A stretch of DNA of 12,968 nucleotides from contig JBICHM010000300.1 of the NCBI GenBank assembly GCA_043101835.1, positions 1 to 12,968 of the forward strand, given 5' to 3'. A program made the position numbers and the translations under genes. The notes under the pieces are model-generated. The model was not told where the DNA came from. It made no database searches and saw nothing but the letters and a program-made list of their open reading frames with translations. Positions within the stretch are counted from its first letter, which is position 1. The number at the start of each line of letters is the position of its first letter. This document shows positions 1-6,360 of this stretch, one piece after another. The DNA comes from JBICHM01 sp043101835 (GTDB lineage: Bacteria > Planctomycetota > Phycisphaerae > Phycisphaerales > UBA1924).

Positions 1-133
1 GCGCGCCCACCCCGCGAATCCCACTCGTTGAAGGGATTTTGGCGCCCTGAGGTGGGGTTATGCCGGTGGCCGGCAAACACGACAAGGGTTCCCCCTGGCG
101 CGTGGAGGGGCCGGCCGCTCTGGGGAAAGTCCG

Positions 134-1621
134 CTAATCCCCGGCGGGCGCTGGCGCCTGGCCGGTCCGGGCCGCGATGAAGTCTCGCGTCTCGGGGCGG
201 TCGATCCATGTCGGCGCTTCGGCGGCGTTCGCGATGACGCGCACGCCGCCGGCGACGACCTCGACGACGAGCGCCATGTTCTCGTAGTCGAGCAGCTCCC
301 AGTGGTCGCCGACGCCGTGGTACTCCGGGAAGGAGAACGCCGTGCAGATCGTGTGCGCCGGCACACCCTTCGCCGCGAGCGCCGCGTTGTCGCTGGCGCG
401 GAAGTACTGGATCGTCTGCGGCTCCAGGGCCACCATCTCCACGCCCTTCGCCTCCGCCGCCTGCTCGATCGCGTCGATCACCGTCGAGAAGCCCACGCCC
501 GTCGGCATGATGCGCTTCGCGACATCGCCCGAGGCGTCATCGGTGCGCCCGATCTGCTCGAGGTTGATATTCGCGACGGCGTCGGCCAGCGGCAGCAGGG
601 GGTTGTCGGCGTAGTGGCGCGCGCCGACCAGCCCGCGCTCCTCGCCGTAGTAGCAGATGAACAGCACGCTGCGGCGCGGACGCTCGCCGGCCGCGAGAAG
701 CGCCGCGGCTTCGATCACCCCCGCCGTGCCCGACGCGTTGTCGTTGGCGCCGTTGAAGATCGTGTCCTCACCGCTGCCGCCCGTGCCCACATGGTCGTAG
801 TGCGCGCTGACGATCACATGTTCGGGCGCAAGATCGGGGTCGCTGCCCTCGAGCAGCCCGACCACATTCACCACCGGCGTCGTGCGCTCCTCGAGCGGCG
901 CGAGATGGATGGAGAGCGTCGCGCTCTCGCCGGCGTCGAGCAGGCGCTGGGCGCTCGTGCCGGTGATGCGCAGCAGCTCCGCCCCCGGCAGCCCGAAGCC
1001 CCGGCGCGGCACATCGCCTTCGACGCCCCCGGTGTCGCCGGCGTCGGGCTCGACGGTGACGACGACCGTCGCGCCGCCCGCCTGCACCGCCTGGCCGAAG
1101 GCCTGCCACTTCCCGAAGAAGGCCTGGCGCTCGGCGCGCGGGATCGACTGCATGTCCGGGATGCGCGTCAGCACGATGTGGCCGTCGAGCGAACCTTCCG
1201 CGATATCGCCGGGGTTCTCGAAGTCGAGCGTCGCGACCGGCGCGCGGTCGAGCGCAATCGCCGACATCGCCCGCGGCGTCGCGAGGTGCATCGCGGGAAC
1301 CTCGTACGCCTCCGGCCCGGCGCCGAGCACGATCGACAGATCTCCCGCGCTGCGGTGCAGCGATCTCCAGTCTGCGGTCTGGAAGTAGCCGGCATCGCCG
1401 ACGGGCTCGAGGCCGATCGCGCGGAAGCGGCTGGCGATGTAGGCCGCCGCGGCGTCGAGCCCCGCCGACGGCGTGTCGCGCCCGGCGAGCGCATCGCTCG
1501 CGAGGAACGACACATGCGCTTCGAGCGTCGCGGGCGAGGCCGGCCCCCCGGCGACGGCGAGCGGCGCGGCAAGCGAACAGGCAATCGCCATCGCGGCGAC
1601 ACGGCGGGCGGCAATGCGCAT
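134..1621 (-). CDS. Secreted M28-family zinc aminopeptidase with inserted PA-like domain
   Basis: This 495-residue protein is probably an exported di-zinc exopeptidase acting on peptides outside the cytoplasm. Residues 1-25 form a Sec signal peptide (RR, then an alanine-rich hydrophobic core, then AVAGG). Residues about 120-245 fit a protease-associated (PA) insert, with the core at about 130-195. The M28 catalytic core runs from about 250 to 465. Visible metal and catalytic positions are H274 and D276 in AHYDH, D294 in NDNASG, E327-E328 in GEERG, E355 in NLEQIG and H435 in EYHGVGD. The fourth ligand is usually Asp (NLDMIG type) and is Glu here, which also occurs in active relatives. The ATG at 1621 is supported by the signal peptide and by GAGGG five bases upstream. 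The gene lies 95 bases beyond the preceding gene on the same strand, so it may have its own promoter. The family is confident; the substrate cannot be read from sequence. Confidence 0.93.
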   Translation of the reverse strand: MRIAARRVAAMAIACSLAAPLAVAGGPASPATLEAHVSFLASDALAGRDTPSAGLDAAAAYIASRFRAIGLEPVGDAGYFQTADWRSLHRSAGDLSIVLGAGPEAYEVPAMHLATPRAMSAIALDRAPVATLDFENPGDIAEGSLDGHIVLTRIPDMQSIPRAERQAFFGKWQAFGQAVQAGGATVVVTVEPDAGDTGGVEGDVPRRGFGLPGAELLRITGTSAQRLLDAGESATLSIHLAPLEERTTPVVNVVGLLEGSDPDLAPEHVIVSAHYDHVGTGGSGEDTIFNGANDNASGTAGVIEAAALLAAGERPRRSVLFICYYGEERGLVGARHYADNPLLPLADAVANINLEQIGRTDDASGDVAKRIMPTGVGFSTVIDAIEQAAEAKGVEMVALEPQTIQYFRASDNAALAAKGVPAHTICTAFSFPEYHGVGDHWELLDYENMALVVEVVAGGVRVIANAAEAPTWIDRPETRDFIAARTGQAPAPAGD

Positions 1622-1626
1622 GGAAT

Positions 1627-1631
1627 CCCTC
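1627..1631 (-). promoter_or_regulatory. Ribosome binding site of the M28 peptidase gene
   Basis: GAGGG on the minus strand sits five bases before the ATG at 1621. It supports that start, which is also where the signal peptide begins. Confidence 0.6.
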
Positions 1632-1716
1632 GCAGGCGGACGCAGTCGAACAACCAGCCCGCGCCCAACACGCGGCGGCGGCGACTATACCGGCGGGGTG
1701 CGACGGGGTTGGGGGG

Positions 1717-2826
1717 TCAGGGGGCGTCGGACGGGGGCGGCCCCTGAACCGCGGGGAAGCCAAGTGCCGCATCAATGAGGGCGATGGTTTTCTTCGTCAG
1801 GCCCTCGATATCGATCGTCGCCACACCGCGCTGGTCTGCGGGGATGACGAATCGGGGCAGCGAGTCCAGTTCAGCCTTCGCGGCGCCTTGTGTGAGTGCT
1901 CGCCAGATGGCAAGCTTGTCGACGCCGAGTGGACCCTCAAACTCACTGCCAAAGGCGAGCACCACATACTCACCCGCCGGCAGCTGGATTCCCTCATCGG
2001 CCCCCTCAGGATCGGGTCCCGGCGCCTCGTTGTCGCGATCAAGCCGGCCGTCGCCGTTCGTGAACAGAATCGACCATACGACGCCGTCCGTCCGCATGAT
2101 CTGCATCATGGTCTGTGGAGCAGGCTCGCCGTCAACTAGAACATGGCCCGTGATCCGGCCCATCGGGATATTGAAGTCGATCACGCCGACATCCCCGCCG
2201 TCGGCGCCCGCCTCGATCGATGGCTCGAAGATCATCCCCCAGTCGTTCGTCATTGCGATCACAAGCGGTGCGCCGGGCGCAACCGCCATCGCGAAGCGAC
2301 CGCCTTCATCGGTCCGAGCGCGACCATAGAACGGTCGCGACGAAACAGGGGACACCGTCGCGCCGAGCGGACCCGTCACCGGAACCGTCCGACCGGTGAT
2401 CCGAAGCGCACGGTGTGCGATAATCTCGACCGAGACCTCCCTCTCGCCATCGCGCACCTCGAATGGAACACCCAGAACAGGGAACTGGATCTCCTGCGCC
2501 AGCGCCGTCCAGCGACGCAACGCCGCAACTGGTTGCTCGCCTTCCCGGACTCCGATGTCCACGACAACAATCGCATGCACGACGGGCTGGTCGGGCAGGT
2601 CCAGGGGAATTCTCACACGGCCGGCTTCGTCTGTGCTCTGAGCCACTTCCGTCAATGGCGCCTCGGTGTAGTTCAGATACACCGCCACGCCGGCGCCGTG
2701 GATCGGGACGCCATCGGGGTCTCTTACTTCAACCGTCAGTTGCACACTTGCGCCGAGCGCCCCGTTTGTGATCACGAGCACGAGTATCAGGGGAAGGAGT
2801 CGCGCACTGATGCAGGTTCGCAGCAT
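1717..2826 (-). CDS. Secreted protein with three carboxypeptidase-regulatory-like beta domains
   Basis: This 369-residue exported protein has no enzyme motif that I recognise. Residues 1-25 are a signal peptide (LLPLILVLVI core, cleavage near GALGA). Three stretches resemble transthyretin or carboxypeptidase-regulatory-like beta sandwiches: about 28-90 (LTVEVRDPDGVPIHGAGVAV, then TDEAGRVRIPL), about 140-195 (LRITGRTVPV, then TDEGGRFAMAV) and about 222-340 (GRITGHVLVDGEPAP, then LPAGEYVVLAF). Such folds usually mediate binding or act as structural spacers on exported proteins. The reading frame is open for 93 more codons upstream, but that extension overlaps the neighbouring gene and lacks a signal sequence, so the ATG at 2826 was chosen. 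No Shine-Dalgarno site is obvious there. It lies 83 bases after the 359-residue gene and 95 before the M28 gene. Export and fold are fairly safe; function is unknown. Confidence 0.8.
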   Translation of the reverse strand: MLRTCISARLLPLILVLVITNGALGASVQLTVEVRDPDGVPIHGAGVAVYLNYTEAPLTEVAQSTDEAGRVRIPLDLPDQPVVHAIVVVDIGVREGEQPVAALRRWTALAQEIQFPVLGVPFEVRDGEREVSVEIIAHRALRITGRTVPVTGPLGATVSPVSSRPFYGRARTDEGGRFAMAVAPGAPLVIAMTNDWGMIFEPSIEAGADGGDVGVIDFNIPMGRITGHVLVDGEPAPQTMMQIMRTDGVVWSILFTNGDGRLDRDNEAPGPDPEGADEGIQLPAGEYVVLAFGSEFEGPLGVDKLAIWRALTQGAAKAELDSLPRFVIPADQRGVATIDIEGLTKKTIALIDAALGFPAVQGPPPSDAP

Positions 2827-2909
2827 GGACCAATGATTGCATTCACGCGCAGACGCGCCAACGGTGAAGCAGCGAATCGGCGCAGATCCACCTCTGCAGG
2901 GGTCGTGGC

Positions 2910-3989
2910 TCAGGGCGCGTGCGGCCGCGTGAACTCCACGATCCGCCAGTCGCCGTCCACCAACTTCTTCGCCTCGCGCAGCACGCGCTGCGGGTCGCGG
3001 ATGGAGGTGGAAATCTCGAGGCGTGTCCCGTGGTCGTCCTGACGCACCGCGCAGCCCCACGGCGCGGAGCCGCTGCAACCGGCCACGCGGTACGAGCGGT
3101 CCCACCGCAGGATCGGAACCCAGCCTCGCCAGGAGGGGTCATCAACGCGGAAGCCGGGCTTCGTCCACCCGACGCCCTGCACCCAGACGGGCGAGAAGCG
3201 CCCGGCGAGCGACTGCCGGATCGCCTCGTACTCCCCCGGCTCACCGACGCCGGCGAGCGTCAGATGCACGGCGTCGAGACGCGACCGGTGCACTTCGAGA
3301 TAGTCGCGGAACATCGCCGCGGCTTCGGCCCGGTTCGCGAAGCCGCGCAGCGTGAAGTTGGTCGGAAACCCCACGCGATTCTCCCCGCGCAGCACCTCCG
3401 CGATGCGCAGCCCGCCGCCGCCGCCGCGCGCGATCGCCGGGAAGTCGCCGCGCAAATCCACGGCCCGCGCAATGGCGGTTCCTTCGATGGCGTTGCAAAG
3501 GTCGGTGCGCGCCCAGTCGGGATTGCCTTCGACTTCGGCTTTGGCGGCGGTGGTTCGGCGCCAGACGGAGACGCGGAGCGACTCCCACTCGGTATTCGGC
3601 CCGACAGGTGGATGTGCGCTCACGGTGACGGCGCAACGCGCTGCTGTGGTTGAGTCAACCATGAGCAGGTCAGAGGAGTCCTGAGTTGCACCAATGCCAC
3701 AGTTCTGCCATCCGTGTCCCCCTTGCGAGAACCTCTCCAGAATAGATTCGGTAGCCGAGCGATCCTTTACGGGCAGCGCGACACGCTGGCGTATCCACCC
3801 GGAGAACTCGTCGTGAGGGGAGGTGTCGAGGTGCTGAAGTAGTGGTGGTTCGGAAGAAATTCCTACATAGGACCGCGGTTCCGCCCGGTTGCGTGTGTCG
3901 GTGACCTGGCGAAGCCTCGTGCGCATCTGATCGAGCGCACTCGCGACGGACGACGGATCGATGTCGAGATGTGCGACGTTTCCAAGCAT
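2910..3989 (-). CDS. Hypothetical protein, 359 residues
   Basis: I do not recognise this family. The protein has no signal peptide or clear membrane segment and is probably cytoplasmic. Residues 1-115 are polar, with several Ser and Thr. Residues about 135-359 are richer in Trp and Arg, with a VWVQGVGWTKPGF stretch and many W and R residues toward the end. A glycine run (GGGGG) lies near residue 190. The first third is less GC-rich: about 57% by hand count at 3661-3720, against roughly 70% near the 3' end. The N-terminus may therefore have a different history from the rest. The gene starts 64 bases after the stop of the 264-residue gene and could be the tail of the toxin operon, where accessory or immunity genes usually lie. 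That role is inference from position only. The start is the first ATG of the frame, with no strong ribosome binding site. Confidence 0.7.
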   Translation of the reverse strand: MLGNVAHLDIDPSSVASALDQMRTRLRQVTDTRNRAEPRSYVGISSEPPLLQHLDTSPHDEFSGWIRQRVALPVKDRSATESILERFSQGGHGWQNCGIGATQDSSDLLMVDSTTAARCAVTVSAHPPVGPNTEWESLRVSVWRRTTAAKAEVEGNPDWARTDLCNAIEGTAIARAVDLRGDFPAIARGGGGGLRIAEVLRGENRVGFPTNFTLRGFANRAEAAAMFRDYLEVHRSRLDAVHLTLAGVGEPGEYEAIRQSLAGRFSPVWVQGVGWTKPGFRVDDPSWRGWVPILRWDRSYRVAGCSGSAPWGCAVRQDDHGTRLEISTSIRDPQRVLREAKKLVDGDWRIVEFTRPHAP

Positions 3990-4053
3990 GACGGCGCTTC
4001 GAGCTCGTGTTCGGTCCTGGTCGGCAACGAGCGATCGACGCAGCCGAGTGGGT

Positions 4054-4848
4054 TCAGTCCCAGGTCGTCCAGAACACCTCGACGCCCGGCTCCGGCTCGC
4101 GTCCGCCGCGGATGCGGAAGAGGTCGCCGAGTTCGCTTACGCCTTCGGGGTCGAGTGGCTGGATCCAGGCGAGGATGTCGTCGGCGGTGACGCCGCGCGT
4201 CCAGAAGAAGATCTGTTCGGCGGCGATCCAGTCGTCCTCATCCGGGTGCGGCCACTCGTGCACGCCGATGCGGACATCGACGACCTCGGGGCGCTCACGG
4301 ATGGCGAAGAGCACCCTGCGGAAGACATCGATGCCGGGGTGGCCGTGGCCCACCTTGTTCGGCGCGATCGACCAGTCGTCGCCGTTGCCGTCGAAGAACT
4401 CGTCGAGCGAGAGCGTGTCCACGCGCTGCGGGCGGTGCGAGCTTCGGTTGAGGAGCTCCTCGGCGATCTCGTCCGTGGTCATCCCGCGGAGGTCGGCGAA
4501 GCCCCAGATCATGGCGCCACGCACGCTGCTCTCGATGTCCTCCCCGGCCGCGCGGCAGATGGCGGGCATGTCGAGGATGACGGTGTCGGTCTGCATGGGC
4601 TCATCGCGCAGCATCCGCATAGTGGCGATGACACCCGGATCGTCCGTCGGGAGCTCCATCATCTTGTCGCGCGTCGTGATCATCGCGTCCGTGAGCCGGT
4701 CATCGTCATCGAACGCAAAGAGCACCGCCCCGATCTCCGAGCCGTCCTCCATCACCACCTTGCCGTGCACGGCCGGGGTCTCGTCCCCGAAGTACTCGGG
4801 GCAGTGCTTGCGGAGGAGGCGGTTGCGTTTGGTGAGGTCGGAGGGCAT
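4054..4848 (-). CDS. Hypothetical acidic protein, candidate immunity or accessory gene
   Basis: This 264-residue protein is strongly acidic (FDDDDR, HPDEDDW, DEFFDGNGDD) and carries no signal peptide or membrane segment, so it is likely cytoplasmic. I do not recognise the family. The C-terminal half is rich in Trp and Ile (DDWIAAEQIFFW, ILAWIQPLDPEG) and ends in VFWTTWD. A TTG six codons upstream, at 4866, could also start the frame. The ATG at 4848 was preferred because GAGG lies 12 bases before it, which is only a weak site. The gene follows the 53-residue gene by 31 bases on the same strand and so is probably in the toxin operon. Many polymorphic-toxin immunity proteins are acidic cytoplasmic proteins in this position, but no motif here proves that role. 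Confidence 0.75.
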   Translation of the reverse strand: MPSDLTKRNRLLRKHCPEYFGDETPAVHGKVVMEDGSEIGAVLFAFDDDDRLTDAMITTRDKMMELPTDDPGVIATMRMLRDEPMQTDTVILDMPAICRAAGEDIESSVRGAMIWGFADLRGMTTDEIAEELLNRSSHRPQRVDTLSLDEFFDGNGDDWSIAPNKVGHGHPGIDVFRRVLFAIRERPEVVDVRIGVHEWPHPDEDDWIAAEQIFFWTRGVTADDILAWIQPLDPEGVSELGDLFRIRGGREPEPGVEVFWTTWD

Positions 4849-4879
4849 GGGATGGGGTGGCCTCAATGAGAAGAAGGCG

Positions 4880-5041
4880 TCACAGCGTGAGGCCGGGGTC
4901 TTTGTCCCTGTAGAAGTCAGCGCGGAAGATCTCGGGGATGGGGTCGGGGGCTTCCCAGGGGGCGGTGAGGTCGGGGCGGTGGAGCGGCTCCAGCGGATCG
5001 AGGTCGAAGCACCGCGACCCTAGCGGATAGGGGAGACTCAT
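4880..5041 (-). CDS. Small 53-residue protein, translationally coupled
   Basis: A short frame begins with an ATG that overlaps the TGA of the preceding gene (ATGA at 5038-5041) and ends 31 bases before the next gene. The peptide is rich in Pro and Asp, begins MSLPYPLGSR and ends YRDKDPGLTL. It has one Cys, no signal peptide and no membrane segment. Only 7 of its 53 codons end in A or T, matching the strong GC-ending bias expected of real genes here. No Shine-Dalgarno site precedes it, so it probably depends on re-initiation after the upstream gene. It could be a small immunity or accessory protein, or a leftover tail of a decayed gene. I do not recognise it, and there is no direct evidence of expression. 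Confidence 0.55.
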   Translation of the reverse strand: MSLPYPLGSRCFDLDPLEPLHRPDLTAPWEAPDPIPEIFRADFYRDKDPGLTL

Positions 5042-6360
5042 CCGAAGATACTGGGCACGCCTCGCTCCGCGTACAGCTCACCGAACGCGATCGTTCTCCC
5101 CTTCTTTGTGAAATGGATCGAAGCGTCATAGGCGATGGGCTCGTGCGGATAAGGAACAGCGGAGGCCTCCGCATGCATGCGCAGCACGCCTGAGGTGGGC
5201 GAGCCGGAACGTGCGCGGCACGATGCCTCGATGGCGCACCAGCCGACGCCCCACGTCTTGCCGTCCGCGGCTTCGGCGCGCAGCAGTCCTATTACCGCGC
5301 TCAGGAGCGCTTCTTGCGTTCGATACCGCTCCGGCGTCGTGAGCAGTCGCAGATATCGCTCGCCGGCAGTCATTGTTACGCCGTACGCCCCAAGTCCCGC
5401 GCGGTGCTTCCGTCCCGCTGCGATGAGATCTTCAAGGACGCCGTAAGCGACCGTACCGATCGGGATGCGCTCCGACGGCGCCGCCCAGGGGATGCGTGCC
5501 TTTGAGTAAGGAAGGAAGTAGTTGAATTCATCTCCCCCCTTCAGCGCGATGGGCGGTGGAGGAGGCAAATGGATCTCGGAGCGATCGAATGTCGGCTCGC
5601 GTTTTTCAGCGGGGGACGTGGCGATGCGGTCGATCACGCGTTGGATGCGCTCGCGCGTCTCGGGCACGTGCATTTGCTCGGGCCGCTCGGCTGCTTGCAC
5701 CCATAGCCGGCCCGCGGCGTCGCGCCAGGTCTTGCCGAACTCGGCAAGCGTTTCCGCTTGGTCGCCGAGGGCGTCAAGCCGCTCGCGCCCGAGCACGGTC
5801 AGCCAATAAAGCCCTGGCGAAAGAGAAGGCACATTCGTTTGCATCACACCGGAATATGGACCAATCGAAATGCCGCCTTGCTCGACAGTCTCTGGCGTGT
5901 AGCCCTCGTGCCAGGTGTCGCCGCGGAAGGCGGCGCGAATTGTCATACCTCCATAGGCGGCCTCCGTGAACTCCACCAGGGAGCGAAAGAGGTTGCAGTA
6001 CGCGTCCAGAAGATGAGACTTCACGAGATCGTCATATTCCACATGCATGGCGACGCTGTGGAAAGCGGCTTTCTCCCATCTCTTTGTGTCAATGTGCATA
6101 TACCCCTTAAGGTCTCCCTGCCACCTCAGGTACGCGGCATCCGAGCCCTTCCCCCGCCATGCAGGGCCGAGCTGCTCGACAGCGCGCTCGGGGACAAATG
6201 TCTCGCGAAATGGATGTCCGAAGCCGTAGTGCGTGGGGACGAGTGGTGTGGGGATCTGCTGAAACAGGCGACCGTATGCCTCGCCTTTCTCAGGGCGCGC
6301 GAGGTTGCGCGTCGTATCGACGCTGCACGTACAATAGATGATCGTGTTGGGTTTCTTCAT
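5038..6360 (-). CDS. Candidate immunity protein for the upstream nuclease toxin, two-part
   Basis: This 440-residue protein lacks a signal peptide and is likely cytoplasmic, which suits neutralisation of a nuclease. Its ATG overlaps the toxin stop codon (ATGA at 6357-6360), so the two are translationally coupled, the usual arrangement of a toxin and its immunity gene. Residues about 25-225 tentatively recall DUF3396-type (type VI immunity family) proteins: YGRLFQQIPTPLVPTHYGFG near the start, AYGGMTIRAAFRGDTW, then SPGLYWLTVLGRERLDALGD at 181-200. This likeness is from memory and unconfirmed. A proline-rich linker (LPPPPPI, 265-271) separates a second part, about 272-440, that I do not recognise (DEFNYFLPYSKARIPW, GTVAYGVLEDLI). 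At 440 residues it is longer than most immunity proteins, so it may be two fused domains. Its GC content is lower than that of flanking genes, like the toxin tip. The immunity role is inferred mainly from position. Confidence 0.65.
   Translation of the reverse strand: MKKPNTIIYCTCSVDTTRNLARPEKGEAYGRLFQQIPTPLVPTHYGFGHPFRETFVPERAVEQLGPAWRGKGSDAAYLRWQGDLKGYMHIDTKRWEKAAFHSVAMHVEYDDLVKSHLLDAYCNLFRSLVEFTEAAYGGMTIRAAFRGDTWHEGYTPETVEQGGISIGPYSGVMQTNVPSLSPGLYWLTVLGRERLDALGDQAETLAEFGKTWRDAAGRLWVQAAERPEQMHVPETRERIQRVIDRIATSPAEKREPTFDRSEIHLPPPPPIALKGGDEFNYFLPYSKARIPWAAPSERIPIGTVAYGVLEDLIAAGRKHRAGLGAYGVTMTAGERYLRLLTTPERYRTQEALLSAVIGLLRAEAADGKTWGVGWCAIEASCRARSGSPTSGVLRMHAEASAVPYPHEPIAYDASIHFTKKGRTIAFGELYAERGVPSIFG

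Noticed and set aside
61..75. Short GC hairpin (TGCCGG-TGG-CCGGCA) after the M28 stop codon
   Set aside because: A six-base stem without a following T-run is not enough to call an intrinsic terminator.
1684..1689. TATAGT resembling a -10 box upstream of the M28 gene (minus strand)
   Set aside because: No -35-like hexamer lies at a normal distance (CCAACC at 17 bases), so a promoter cannot be supported.
302..1747. Long plus-strand open frame opposite the M28 gene (481 residues)
   Set aside because: It is Arg-, Ala- and Asp-rich low-complexity translation without domains, opposite a clear peptidase. Such antisense frames are expected in GC-rich DNA.
2827..3105. N-terminal extension of the 369-residue secreted protein by 93 codons
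   Set aside because: It would overlap the end of the 359-residue gene, reads as Arg/Ala-rich noise, and would bury a normal signal peptide.
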